Shown: piece after piece, positions 1 through 8,657 of the stretch
How the letters are laid out: the number at the start of each line of letters is the position of its first letter
Numbering within the stretch: the stretch's first letter is position 1
NCBI GenBank assembly: GCA_000317655.1
Contig: CP003940.1
Span: 2,427,547-2,491,546 of the forward strand
Length of the DNA stretch: 64,000 nucleotides
Direction: 5' to 3'
Origin: Cyanobacterium stanieri PCC 7202
Lineage (GTDB): Bacteria; Cyanobacteriota; Cyanobacteriia; Cyanobacteriales; Cyanobacteriaceae
Notes under the pieces: generated by a model
Database searches by the model: none
Seen by the model: only the letters and a program-made list of their open reading frames with translations
Told to the model about the DNA's origin: nothing
Translations under genes and position numbers: made by a program

Positions 1-1188
1 GTGTCCCTCGGAACTTCTGATCCTACTCGACAGGTAAATAATAATATCAATCTGACCAAAACAGTGTCGGGGGGAATGCTGGAAAAAACTCGCAATAAAT
101 TGATTATTGGCGGAGGGGTGGTAGTGTTGGCTCTTGTGTGGTTTTTGGGAGATTATAATCTTGGTTTTGGGTGGATAAGGGGTAATAGTGAGCAGGTGGG
201 GGAATTGGAAAATTCCGCTAGTGTGGGGGGCATAGAGAATGCGGGTAATACGGAAATTGAAACGGTGCAGAATGGTTCTGGTCAGGGGAATCAGAGCGGT
301 AATGGGGGGGATGCGAATGCTTATTATGAGCAGGGAAATTTGTATCGTGAGCAGGAGAATTATGAGAGTGCTATTGAGCAGTACACTCTAGCCGTTGAAA
401 TAAATCCTGATTTTGCCGATGCTTATTATAATCGTGGTTTGACTTATGCTGATTTGGGGCTGGATGATCAGGCGATCGCCGATTATACGAGAACCATTGA
501 GATCGATCCTGAGTATTTAGACGCTTATAATAACCGAGGTATTATTTTTGCTAATTTGCAAGAGTATGAAAAGGCGATCACCGATTATATGAAGGTGATT
601 AGCTCTGATCCTGATTATGTTTTGGCTCACAATAATTTGGGGGTGGCGTATGATAGTTTGGGGCGTTTTCGAGATGCGATCGCCAGTTATACTCGAGCCA
701 TTGAGCTAAATCCGGGGTATGGTTTGGCTTATAATAATCGAGCTATATCCCATGGTAGCTTGGAGCAGTATAATGAGGCGATTCGGGATCACACAAGAGC
801 CATTGAGTTTAACTTTGTTTCTGCGGATGTTTATTTTCGTCGGGGTAATGCTTATCGTAATCTAGGAAGTCATGAAAGCGCGATCGCAGATTACACAAGG
901 GCCATTGAACTAGAAGCCTCTCATGCCGACGCTTATAACAATCGGGGCATCTCCCATTATAGTCTAGGACAGAATCAAAGGGCGATCGCAGATTACACAA
1001 GGGCGATCGAACTTATCCCTGATTATGCCCACTCATTTTATAACCTAGGTTTGGTTTATCGAGATCAAGGGGATATTAATAACGCCCTAGAACATCTAGG
1101 TCAAGCAGCATTATTGTATCAACAGCAGGGGGATACTAACAGTTATCAAAATGCGATCGGGGAAATTGCCAAACTCTCTCTAAACTAG
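1..1188 (+). CDS. Membrane-anchored tetratricopeptide-repeat protein (5' end may lie outside the window)
   Basis: The reading frame is open from the first base, so the true start may be upstream. GTG at base 1 or ATG at base 76, which is preceded by a G-rich stretch, are the internal candidates. One hydrophobic segment (about residues 34-52) is followed by a Gly/Asn/Gln-rich linker. About eight TPR units then run from about residue 108 to 380, with the usual pattern A-Y-x-N-R-G and D-Y-T-R-A-I-E-L. TPRs mediate protein-protein contacts; the partner is unknown. The layout suggests a protein anchored by its N-terminus with the TPR domain on one side of the membrane. The repeats hold several GCGATCGC sites at equivalent positions. 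The stop codon shares the bases CTAG with the convergent gene. The family call is firm; the specific role is unknown. Confidence 0.85.
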   Translation: MSLGTSDPTRQVNNNINLTKTVSGGMLEKTRNKLIIGGGVVVLALVWFLGDYNLGFGWIRGNSEQVGELENSASVGGIENAGNTEIETVQNGSGQGNQSGNGGDANAYYEQGNLYREQENYESAIEQYTLAVEINPDFADAYYNRGLTYADLGLDDQAIADYTRTIEIDPEYLDAYNNRGIIFANLQEYEKAITDYMKVISSDPDYVLAHNNLGVAYDSLGRFRDAIASYTRAIELNPGYGLAYNNRAISHGSLEQYNEAIRDHTRAIEFNFVSADVYFRRGNAYRNLGSHESAIADYTRAIELEASHADAYNNRGISHYSLGQNQRAIADYTRAIELIPDYAHSFYNLGLVYRDQGDINNALEHLGQAALLYQQQGDTNSYQNAIGEIAKLSLN

Positions 1189-1637
1189 CCATTCTTGTAT
1201 AGCCATTTGCCAATCCATTCCCCCCCTCGAAATCTCCAGCTGGTAAACAAAAGACGCATCAACACCCATGCCGAAAGATAGATACTCAACCATACCAGTC
1301 CGTAATGGGCGATAAATATGCCCCCATCAAAACTATCCCCATCAATGCCCGGTAAACCCACCGTAGTAATTAATAACACCAAAAATAACCCCTCCACAAC
1401 CCCAGCGGCTAACTGCAAAATACCCGGCCAATCGTGATCCCAAAGGAACTTTTGTAAATAGTCATAAAGAATATCCCAAAAAATGCCAAAAATCGCCACA
1501 TATAACACCACCAAGAAAAAACTCACATCTCCCCCATGTCCACCCAAACCAAAATAAAAGGGTAGAGTAAAAACCACGCCCACGGTTGCTAAAAGAAATA
1601 ATCTCGTTTGCCAACGTCCAAACAATGTAGGTAACAT
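1185..1637 (-). CDS. Small multi-pass membrane protein, function unknown
   Basis: The 150-residue product has about four hydrophobic segments: residues 12-30, 38-58, 75-95 and 107-128. It contains a D-H-D-W motif in a loop and a basic, aromatic C-terminus. I do not recognise a characterised family; it looks like a conserved cyanobacterial hypothetical integral membrane protein. It starts at an ATG and converges on the TPR gene, the two stop codons overlapping in the palindrome CTAG. The gene is well supported by length, composition and tight packing, but no function can be assigned. Confidence 0.7.
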   Translation of the reverse strand: MLPTLFGRWQTRLFLLATVGVVFTLPFYFGLGGHGGDVSFFLVVLYVAIFGIFWDILYDYLQKFLWDHDWPGILQLAAGVVEGLFLVLLITTVGLPGIDGDSFDGGIFIAHYGLVWLSIYLSAWVLMRLLFTSWRFRGGEWIGKWLYKNG

Positions 1638-1677
1638 AATATTTCACCAAAAATAAAATTAACAATCAAAACAAAAA

Positions 1678-3708
1678 TTAAGGTTTTTCATTCCTCGCCC
1701 ACTTCAACCACTGAATCAAAGAATGTACCCCCGAAATATAATTAATATCTGGTGCATTTAGTAGTGCTAAACTCTCAATGATACGATGGGCAGAATATTG
1801 TAAACCCAAAAAAGTATCTACCCCCGCATAAGGCCCTCCTAAAGTAATAATGCCATTGGCGAAAACCTTACCATTTCCATTACGCATTTTTTTGATTTCA
1901 AAATCATTCTCCACATCAAGCCTACCCTGAATATTTAAAGATAATTGATAGTGATTAACCAAATCATTTAACAAAGGATTTTGTAAGGGATCAGAAACCA
2001 AGCCAGTACAATCAATAATAAAGTCGGCATGGATCGTATTTTCTCCCTTATTGGTTAATAAGGTACTAATTACCCCCCCATTAACATCAGGTTTTACCTC
2101 CTTCACCAATCCATAACGAATTTCATACCATCCTTCCTGTAAACCCTGTTTAACCAACCTACGCCAAGGCTTACGGCTACTGGTAGTGGTACCGCCCCAG
2201 ATTTGTAACAACTCCCGTCGTCGATGGGGTGTGGCTTCCTCGATCATTTTGCGCATATCTCCTCCCCACGTAGCCTTGGGCCAGTTGTAGGGTTGAAATT
2301 CCCAGTCATTTTCTACTGCTCTTTGGGCCATACCATATTTACTACCCTTCCTTGGTTCTCGATTCATGTGGATAATTTTTAACTTGGGATTTGCTTTATA
2401 AGCTAAATACAAGCGATCCATAATTTGTGAGGCAACAATGCCCGAACCTCGAATAATGACAGTTCCCCCCTTTCTTTCGAGTTGTTCATAAACATGATCG
2501 TGGGGTTCGTATCCTTGCACTACGGATTTTAAATCCCCTGTATCATCTCGGTAACGTTGTAAATCGGGAAGAAGTTTGAGGGCGGGATAACCTGTACAGA
2601 TATGGACAAAGTTGGTGATGATAAAACGGTGATCGGTTTGCCCCGGTTTACTGGCAGAGTAGGCGATACAATAGCGTCCATCTTCGGTTTTACGAATCGC
2701 TCTCACACTACCTTGATAAAACATTTTTTCCCAACCGATGCGTTTGCCTTCTCTGTCAATGGAGTTGAAAACATTATCGGCGATGGGGGTATAGGTATCT
2801 GCCAAGACGGGTTCGGCGAAAACTTGCCATAAGCAGGTAAAGGCTAGATTGAAATGTCCTGCAAAAAATTCTCGCCATGCTTCCCGTAGGGCATAGCCTG
2901 GCCATCCCCATAGGTTATCGGGACATGAATCGGAACCAGATCTAATTCTTTTGTAACGAAAAATTTGACAGTTACGTAATAATCGTTCGTATCTACCGTA
3001 GGGAATAGGATTTAAACCGACTACGGCAATTTTTTCCGCTTCTACCCCTGCAATGCGCAGATGATCGGCATAAACGAAGCTGCCTAAGCCACCCCCCACG
3101 GAGAGATAGGTTACTTCTTGGATGGGTAGGTTAGTTCTTTGGAGGGCGGAGAGGGATATTTTTTCGTCTTGGAAGATATGGGCAGGGGGGAAGGTATTTT
3201 GTGGTACGGCAGGGGTGGCGGTGAGGTTGGCCTGGGGTTGAATTAGGTCGGTTTCTGGGTCAAAAATAATGGTTGAGGTGCGATCGTCTTCTTGCTGTGA
3301 TTTTTGTGGGGAATAGGGTTGTAGATCAGGGCTTAGAATGGTGGAGGTACTGGTGGGCATTAATACGGTGGGAGGCAATCCCCAAGCAATGGTGATGCTA
3401 TAGTTACCGATGGTGATAATATCGCCGTTATTAAGGGGGTGGGATTGTTGGTGGATTCTTTGGTTACTGATAAAGGTGCCGTTACTGCTTCTATCTTCTA
3501 GGATAATCTCGTGGTTTGATTGTTTGATGGTGGCATGGAATCGAGAAATTAAGTTTTGGGAGTCTAGGAGGGTGATGGGGGTAGATTGTTGGTTATCAAT
3601 TTTGTCGGGGAGTTGGCTTCTGTCTCTACCGATGACGATGGGCAGGGAAAATATTTGTTCTTCTTGTTCTTCGGTGACGGGGTTTTCGGTGACTAATTTA
3701 ATTTCCAT
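1678..3708 (-). CDS. FHA-domain flavoprotein oxidoreductase-like protein
   Basis: Residues 20-108 form an FHA domain (GRD at 27-29, SRFH at 55-58, SNGTF at 75-79), a phosphothreonine-binding fold. A Pro/Thr/Ser-rich linker follows. A large oxidoreductase-like part starts at about residue 197 with a dinucleotide-binding turn (GGGLG at 205-209). A second Rossmann-type motif (RGSGIVAS) lies in the middle, and I-D-C-T-G near residue 570 resembles the late NAD(P)/FAD motif of flavin monooxygenases. I infer an FAD/NAD(P)H enzyme, of the lysine/ornithine N-monooxygenase or pyridine-nucleotide type, tethered to phosphoproteins; the substrate is unknown. I chose ATG at 3708. An in-frame TTG at 3729 directly follows the upstream stop and would add seven residues. 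It is the second gene of a two-gene FHA operon. Confidence 0.8.
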   Translation of the reverse strand: MEIKLVTENPVTEEQEEQIFSLPIVIGRDRSQLPDKIDNQQSTPITLLDSQNLISRFHATIKQSNHEIILEDRSSNGTFISNQRIHQQSHPLNNGDIITIGNYSITIAWGLPPTVLMPTSTSTILSPDLQPYSPQKSQQEDDRTSTIIFDPETDLIQPQANLTATPAVPQNTFPPAHIFQDEKISLSALQRTNLPIQEVTYLSVGGGLGSFVYADHLRIAGVEAEKIAVVGLNPIPYGRYERLLRNCQIFRYKRIRSGSDSCPDNLWGWPGYALREAWREFFAGHFNLAFTCLWQVFAEPVLADTYTPIADNVFNSIDREGKRIGWEKMFYQGSVRAIRKTEDGRYCIAYSASKPGQTDHRFIITNFVHICTGYPALKLLPDLQRYRDDTGDLKSVVQGYEPHDHVYEQLERKGGTVIIRGSGIVASQIMDRLYLAYKANPKLKIIHMNREPRKGSKYGMAQRAVENDWEFQPYNWPKATWGGDMRKMIEEATPHRRRELLQIWGGTTTSSRKPWRRLVKQGLQEGWYEIRYGLVKEVKPDVNGGVISTLLTNKGENTIHADFIIDCTGLVSDPLQNPLLNDLVNHYQLSLNIQGRLDVENDFEIKKMRNGNGKVFANGIITLGGPYAGVDTFLGLQYSAHRIIESLALLNAPDINYISGVHSLIQWLKWARNEKP

Positions 3709-3729
3709 GGTGTTTAATGATTGTTGCAA

Positions 3730-4227
3730 TTATTTGAGGGTGGTTCCTGTGAAGACGACATAACCGCAGTAGGGACAGTTTAAGCCTTCATATTCTGGGG
3801 TGAGAGTATGTTTTTTGGGGCCGGAGCATTTGATGATATATTCTCCTCGGTGATCTGGCAGTTCAATATTTCTGACTACCATGGTGATTTTTCCTAGTTT
3901 TATGATGGTGTTTTTATGTATTTCTGGGGTGTCGTAAATGATTTTTTTTCCATCAATAATCAAGGGGTTTGGTTTTTTGGGTGGTTGACGATTTTGGGTC
4001 AGGTTTTTGGCTAAAAATTTATTTTGTTCTTGGTCATAAAAAATTTCTAGGTGGGTTTTGGAAACTGTTCTGATGATCAGGGGATCTGAGTTTTTTAAAA
4101 CTATGTCGCATTCTTCTTCTGATCTACCAATAATGATTTTATGGGGTTGTATGGTGCGATCGCTCTGGGCGATGGTTCGAGTACGAATTTCTTTATTTTC
4201 TTGCCATGCAAGGGTGATTAGATACAT
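3730..4227 (-). CDS. FHA-domain protein with C-terminal zinc-ribbon remnant
   Basis: This 165-residue protein has a variant FHA core: I-I-G-R-S at about 32-36, S-K-T-H near 76-79 and a strand-rich remainder. The C-terminus carries a C-P-Y-C pair plus an earlier lone Cys, suggesting a small zinc-binding knuckle. FHA domains read phosphothreonine, so it probably acts as an adaptor in Ser/Thr-kinase signalling. The next gene on the strand, an FHA-flavoprotein, begins within 21 bases of this stop, so the two are very likely co-transcribed. The usual FHA 'NGT' is not obvious; the corresponding loop reads T-Q-N-R-Q. It starts at ATG 4227. I do not know a characterised homologue. Confidence 0.75.
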   Translation of the reverse strand: MYLITLAWQENKEIRTRTIAQSDRTIQPHKIIIGRSEEECDIVLKNSDPLIIRTVSKTHLEIFYDQEQNKFLAKNLTQNRQPPKKPNPLIIDGKKIIYDTPEIHKNTIIKLGKITMVVRNIELPDHRGEYIIKCSGPKKHTLTPEYEGLNCPYCGYVVFTGTTLK

Positions 4228-4637
4228 TTTTTTTAGGGCATTTTTATATAAATAGGGGATAGAAAATAATATTAAATTAGAATGATTAATAATAAAAAGT
4301 TATTATATTTTTGGCTTGAATGATGTATTTTTGATTGCTTTCTATTTAAAGATATTTATTGTAATTTATTATGGTTACTTGATTAGTTTGAGGTGAGGTT
4401 ATTGTTCCTAGATAACTATAGTTTATCTTTGTTTGATAATTCTAATTTTAATTATTACTAATAAAAAATAAAAAAGCGATTAACTTTTCTTAATATTTTC
4501 CTAAATGGATAAAAATACTAGAAAAATTAACCGCAGTGAATGGGTTGATTTAATTGGTCTCAAACCTTAATAGTCAGCTCATAAAATTATGTAGCAGTTT
4601 ACCTGAGTTGATTTCGGGAGACTTGAATAACAACTAT
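4228..4637. other. AT-rich intergenic region, no gene seen
   Basis: About 410 bases lie upstream of the FHA operon and downstream of the dienelactone hydrolase gene. I find no credible small ORF, tRNA or riboswitch. A near-palindrome (AGATAACTATAGTTTATCT, about 4410-4428) could be a protein-binding site. A sequence near 4600 resembles the ACCTGAGTTCGGGA ends of a dispersed repeat found elsewhere in the window. The promoter of the FHA operon should lie here. Confidence 0.4.
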
Positions 4638-5510
4638 TTATTGCAAGTGTCTTGCTAAAAATTCGGTGGTTTTTTCCCAAGCGTCTTCGGCTGCTTCGGG
4701 GTTGTATCGGGTACCTGATGAGTTGGAAAAGGCATGATCTGCGTTTTCGTAGATATGAATTTCCACGTCTTTATCAAGACTTTGTAAGACTTGTTCAAAT
4801 TCTCGGACGAGTTCGACGGAGGGATTTTGGTCTAGTTCTCCAAAAATACCAAGAATGGGCATTTCTAGGGTTGCTAGTTTTTCGGGATCGGTGGTAATGT
4901 TACCACCATAGTAGATGACTACTGCGTCTAATTCTGTGGGCAGGAGGAGGGCTGTATTTAACGACCATAGTCCACCGAAACACCAGCCCATAGAGGCTAT
5001 TTTAGGGGCGTTGGCTTGGTTTTTGAGGTAGTCATAGGCTTGTTTCAGGTTGTCTTCTAGTTCTGAGCTAGAGGCGATCGCCCTTTGTACCAATTCCATG
5101 GCATCATCGGGGTTATCGGCACTATCTCCTTTATACAAATCAACGGCTAGGGCGACATAACCTTCGGCGGCCATTTTGTCTGTCATGGCTTTGATATTAT
5201 CGTTTAATCCCCACCATTCATGGATTAAAATAACCCCCGGTAAGGGTTCTTCTACCCCCGCAGGACGAGAAATATAACCTGATACCATTTCACCGTCAAG
5301 ATTGGCATATTCCACCATTTCCCCTACTACCTCTATATCAGAAGATTGAGTGATGATTCCTGTGGGTATGGGGCGATCGCCCTTATGAGCTTCTGCCATA
5401 TACTGTACATAGTCGGAAACTTTGGCAGAGGTTGGCTGATTGACATTGAAAAATGCAAAGGATATTACTAAGAAAAAAGATGCTATCGCAAAATAAATAA
5501 ATTTACGCAT
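4638..5510 (-). CDS. Dienelactone hydrolase family protein, exported
   Basis: This is an alpha/beta-hydrolase of the dienelactone hydrolase family. The nucleophile elbow G-W-C-F-G-G gives the catalytic Cys, an Asp follows in G-E-L-D-Q-N, and the His is in N-A-D-H-A-F near the C-terminus. The N-terminus (MRKFIYFAIASFFLVISFAF, ending near Pro-Thr-Ser-Ala) is a clear signal peptide, so the enzyme should be periplasmic or membrane-bound. I chose ATG at 5510 because it puts the signal peptide at the start. An in-frame GTG at 5546 would add 12 residues. The natural substrate of cyanobacterial members is unknown; ester or lactone hydrolysis is inferred from the family. Confidence 0.85.
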   Translation of the reverse strand: MRKFIYFAIASFFLVISFAFFNVNQPTSAKVSDYVQYMAEAHKGDRPIPTGIITQSSDIEVVGEMVEYANLDGEMVSGYISRPAGVEEPLPGVILIHEWWGLNDNIKAMTDKMAAEGYVALAVDLYKGDSADNPDDAMELVQRAIASSSELEDNLKQAYDYLKNQANAPKIASMGWCFGGLWSLNTALLLPTELDAVVIYYGGNITTDPEKLATLEMPILGIFGELDQNPSVELVREFEQVLQSLDKDVEIHIYENADHAFSNSSGTRYNPEAAEDAWEKTTEFLARHLQ

Positions 5511-5587
5511 ATTTAAGGTTATGAGATGGTTCTTTTTAGTTACCACCTCTAATGATACTCGTTTTGATTAATTGTTAATGATGGATA

Positions 5588-6904
5588 ATGTGTAAACAAA
5601 TTATCACAGAGGCTTTATTGGCGGATATTTTATCCGTTTCTCGAGCCACCATAGAAAAATGGAAAATAATAGGTAAAATAAAACCATCAAAAAATGGTCA
5701 ATATTGTTTAGAAGATTTACAACATTTTGACCCCATAAAATGGATTATTAATTCTCAATGGGAAGAACAACAAAAAATAACTCCCATTAGAAAATACAAA
5801 TCCATAGAACTATTTGCAGGGGCGGGAGGTTTAGCTATTGGTTTGGAAAAAGCAGGTTTTCATAACATGGTACTTAATGAGTTGGATAAAGATTCGTGTA
5901 AAACTTTACGCTTTAATCGACCTCATTGGAATGTGATTGAAAAAGATATTAGTAAAGTTGATTTTTCTGATTATAGTCAATATAGTGTTGATTTGTTGTC
6001 AGGGGGTTTTCCTTGTCAAGCATTTTCCTATGCAGGAAATAAATTAGGTTTTGAAGATGTGAGAGGAACACTTTTTTTTGAGTTTGCTAGGGCTATAAAA
6101 GAATTGCAACCAAAAGTTTTTTTAGGAGAAAATGTAAGAGGTTTATTAAATCATGATCAAGGTAAAACCTTAGAAACAATTAAATCTATAATTGAAGAAT
6201 TAGGATATATTTTAATCAAACCTAAAGTTTTAAAAGCTATTTTTTATCGTGTACCTCAAAAACGAGAAAGATTATTTTTAATTGGTATTAGAAAAGATTT
6301 ATTTAAATATACAAATTTTAGATGGCCAGATCCTTTTTCAAAAATAATGACTTTAAGGGATGCTCTCAAAAAAGGAGATTTGTATGATCAAGATTGTCCT
6401 CCATCTTCGGGTCAAAATTATCCTACTAAAAAACAAAAAGTCATGGAAATGGTTCCTCCGGGGGGTTGTTGGATAGATCTACCTGAAGATGTAAAACGGG
6501 AGTATATGGGTAAGAGTTATTTTTTGGGAGGTGGAAAAACGGGTATTGCTAGAAGGTTATCTTTTGAACTTCCTAGTTTGACCTTAACCTGTTCTCCTGC
6601 ACAAAAACAAACGGAAAGATGTCACCCAGAAGAAACTAGACCTCTTACTATTCGAGAGTATGCTAGAGTCCAAACTTTTCCTGATGATTGGAATTTTATC
6701 GGTTCGATTAGTAGTCAATATCGCCAGATTGGGAATGCTGTACCTATTAATTTGGCTTGGGCTTTGGGTAATCAATTAGTGGCGGTGTTAAATCAAATTG
6801 AGAATAGGGTGGAAAATCATAGTATGAGAGTTAGCAATATAGAAAATAACCAACAAATGAATTTATTTGATTTTGATTTTTATGTTCAAAAAACTAAGAG
6901 TTAA
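5588..6904 (+). CDS. DNA (cytosine-5-)-methyltransferase with N-terminal HTH, solitary
   Basis: The protein transfers a methyl group from S-adenosylmethionine to C5 of cytosine. Motif I is E-L-F-A-G-A-G-G (74-81), motif IV is G-G-F-P-C-Q with catalytic Cys143, and motif VI is E-N-V (181-183). Motif VIII is Q-K-R-E-R-L-F (224-230), and motifs IX and X (R-E-Y-A-R-V-Q-T-F; Q-I-G-N-A-V-P) are intact. Residues 5-45 form a MerR/excisionase-like helix-turn-helix (S-R-A-T-I-E-K-W), unusual in bacterial C5 enzymes. No restriction endonuclease gene is adjacent, so it looks like an orphan enzyme. Cyanobacteria carry orphan C5 enzymes that methylate CGATCG, the core of HIP1 (M.Ssp6803I, Anabaena DmtC). 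This gene is a candidate for that role, but specificity cannot be read from the sequence. The last 40 residues are AT-rich and poorly conserved. Confidence 0.92.
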   Translation: MCKQIITEALLADILSVSRATIEKWKIIGKIKPSKNGQYCLEDLQHFDPIKWIINSQWEEQQKITPIRKYKSIELFAGAGGLAIGLEKAGFHNMVLNELDKDSCKTLRFNRPHWNVIEKDISKVDFSDYSQYSVDLLSGGFPCQAFSYAGNKLGFEDVRGTLFFEFARAIKELQPKVFLGENVRGLLNHDQGKTLETIKSIIEELGYILIKPKVLKAIFYRVPQKRERLFLIGIRKDLFKYTNFRWPDPFSKIMTLRDALKKGDLYDQDCPPSSGQNYPTKKQKVMEMVPPGGCWIDLPEDVKREYMGKSYFLGGGKTGIARRLSFELPSLTLTCSPAQKQTERCHPEETRPLTIREYARVQTFPDDWNFIGSISSQYRQIGNAVPINLAWALGNQLVAVLNQIENRVENHSMRVSNIENNQQMNLFDFDFYVQKTKS

Positions 6905-6940
6905 AATGATTAATATTATGAAAATTTACAGATTAAATTA

Positions 6941-8134
6941 ATGGATACTATTGTTAAAAATGCTCAGATTCGAGCAGAAATTCTTGATTTACAGCCCCAA
7001 TTAGTGGAATGGCGCAGGAGAATGCACCAGTATCCTGAGTTAGGTTTTAGAGAAAATTTAACGGCTGATTTTATTAGTTATAAGCTGACTGAATGGGGCA
7101 TCGATCACCAAAAAGGTGTGGCTAAAACGGGTATTGTTGCCACCATCAAAAGTGATGTGCCAGGGAAAGTTCTGGGGATTCGGGCAGATATGGATGCTTT
7201 GCCTGTATTTGAGTTGAACGAAGTTTCTTATAAGTCTCGTCATGAGGGGGTTATGCACGCTTGTGGTCATGATGGACACAGTGCGATCGCCCTTGGAATT
7301 GCCCATTATTTAGCCCATAACAAGGATAAATTCAAGGGAACGGTAAAAATCATCTTTCAACCTGCCGAAGAGGGACCAGGGGGCGCTAAACCGATGATTG
7401 AGGAAGGAGTATTAAAAAATCCTGATGTAGATGCGATCGTTGGTTTACACCTCTGGAACAACTTACCCCTCGGTACCATGGGCATCAGAGAAGGAGCATT
7501 AATGGCGGCGGTGGAATGTTTTAAATGTCAAATTTTTGGTAAAGGGGGACATGGGGCTATGCCCGATCAAACCATTGACTCCATTATGGTGGGCGCTCAA
7601 ATAGTCAACGGTTTACAAACCATTGTGAGTAGAAATATTAAACCCACTGATTCGGCGGTGGTAACTGTGGGAAAATTCCAAGGGGGAACAGCTTTGAATG
7701 TCATCGCTGACACCGTTAAAATGAGTGGCACCGTGCGCTATTTTAACCCCAAATATGAAAAATTTATCGGTGAAAGAATTGAAGCCATTATCAAAGGTAT
7801 TTGTGAGAGCCATGGGGCAACATACGACCTCGATTACTGGCAACTTTATCCCCCTGTGATCAATAATTCTCGGATTACTGAGTTGGTGAAAAGTGTTGCC
7901 CTTGATGTGGTAGAGACTCCCTTGGGAGTAGTACCAGAATGCCAAACCATGGGAGGGGAAGATATGTCCTTTTTCTTGCAACAAGTGCCGGGATGCTATT
8001 TCTTTTTAGGTTCAGCTAATGCTGAGAAAGGATTGGACTATCCGCACCATCACCCCCGTTTTGATTTTGATGAAACAGCCCTGAGTTTGGGGGTGGAAAT
8101 GTTTGCCCGTTGTGTGGAAAAAATTAATCGCTAA
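6941..8134 (+). CDS. M20D family amidohydrolase (N-acyl-amino-acid/hippurate hydrolase type)
   Basis: This is a zinc peptidase-family amidohydrolase of normal length (397 residues). Conserved metal-site motifs are R-A-D-M-D-A-L-P (81-88), H-A-C-G-H-D-G-H (106-113), Q-P-A-E-E-G-P-G-G-A (about 146-155) and a late H-H-H-P-R-F-D-F. Family members remove acyl groups from N-acyl amino acids, or process indole-3-acetyl or hippurate conjugates. Which substrate applies is unknown. It starts at ATG 6941, 37 bases after the methyltransferase stop, and could be co-transcribed with it, though a functional link is not expected. Confidence 0.92.
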   Translation: MDTIVKNAQIRAEILDLQPQLVEWRRRMHQYPELGFRENLTADFISYKLTEWGIDHQKGVAKTGIVATIKSDVPGKVLGIRADMDALPVFELNEVSYKSRHEGVMHACGHDGHSAIALGIAHYLAHNKDKFKGTVKIIFQPAEEGPGGAKPMIEEGVLKNPDVDAIVGLHLWNNLPLGTMGIREGALMAAVECFKCQIFGKGGHGAMPDQTIDSIMVGAQIVNGLQTIVSRNIKPTDSAVVTVGKFQGGTALNVIADTVKMSGTVRYFNPKYEKFIGERIEAIIKGICESHGATYDLDYWQLYPPVINNSRITELVKSVALDVVETPLGVVPECQTMGGEDMSFFLQQVPGCYFFLGSANAEKGLDYPHHHPRFDFDETALSLGVEMFARCVEKINR

Positions 8135-8138
8135 TTGA

Positions 8139-8528
8139 TCAGGCTAATGTTTCTGGACAATAGCCTAAACCGTTGGAAAATTGTAAACGAAATGCCTCTA
8201 TTTCTGTGGTGTCAGGAACACCATAGGAAACTATCGCCACTTGATAATCTTTCATGACTTGAGTGGGGGAATCTCCCATATCAAGGCTACAAAAAACTAA
8301 ATTCATTCTCACCTGTGGACGATAATGGAAACCAATTTCTTCCAAAAAAGCCCTTAAATCCCCATATTGTTCTTGGGTTAGGAGATAGGGTGCCTTGAGA
8401 CGAACCACCCAACCATCAATTTGATTGACCACGGTTAACTCACAATGTCTGAGCTTGGGTGCCTGAATCAAAAAATTAATGAGCCTAATCACGAGACTGG
8501 CTTTATCGATAAAATATATGTATTCCAT
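8139..8528 (-). CDS. Conserved hypothetical protein
   Basis: This 129-residue soluble protein has mixed alpha/beta character and no signal peptide or membrane segment. I see no catalytic motif. It converges on the amidohydrolase gene with a 4-base gap, which supports a real gene. Its N-terminus (M-E-Y-I-Y-F-I-D-K-A-S) begins at an ATG. I do not recognise the family. Confidence 0.65.
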   Translation of the reverse strand: MEYIYFIDKASLVIRLINFLIQAPKLRHCELTVVNQIDGWVVRLKAPYLLTQEQYGDLRAFLEEIGFHYRPQVRMNLVFCSLDMGDSPTQVMKDYQVAIVSYGVPDTTEIEAFRLQFSNGLGYCPETLA

Positions 8529-8657
8529 TACTTTCCCCTTGATGCCCTTTTTTTCTTTATCTTTTCTTTATGTTTACAGATATGGTGTCAATGGGGTAAG
8601 GGGTAAATCACCCTTTCTTAGTAGATTTATATGGGGGATATTACCCAGTTGACTTTT

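Noticed and set aside
3410-3763. 117-codon open frame on the plus strand over the FHA gene
   Set aside because: Antisense to well-supported FHA domain sequence; composition is an artefact of the opposite strand.
7613-7984. 123-codon minus-strand frame inside the M20 amidohydrolase
   Set aside because: Lies wholly within a firmly identified gene and shows no recognisable protein features.
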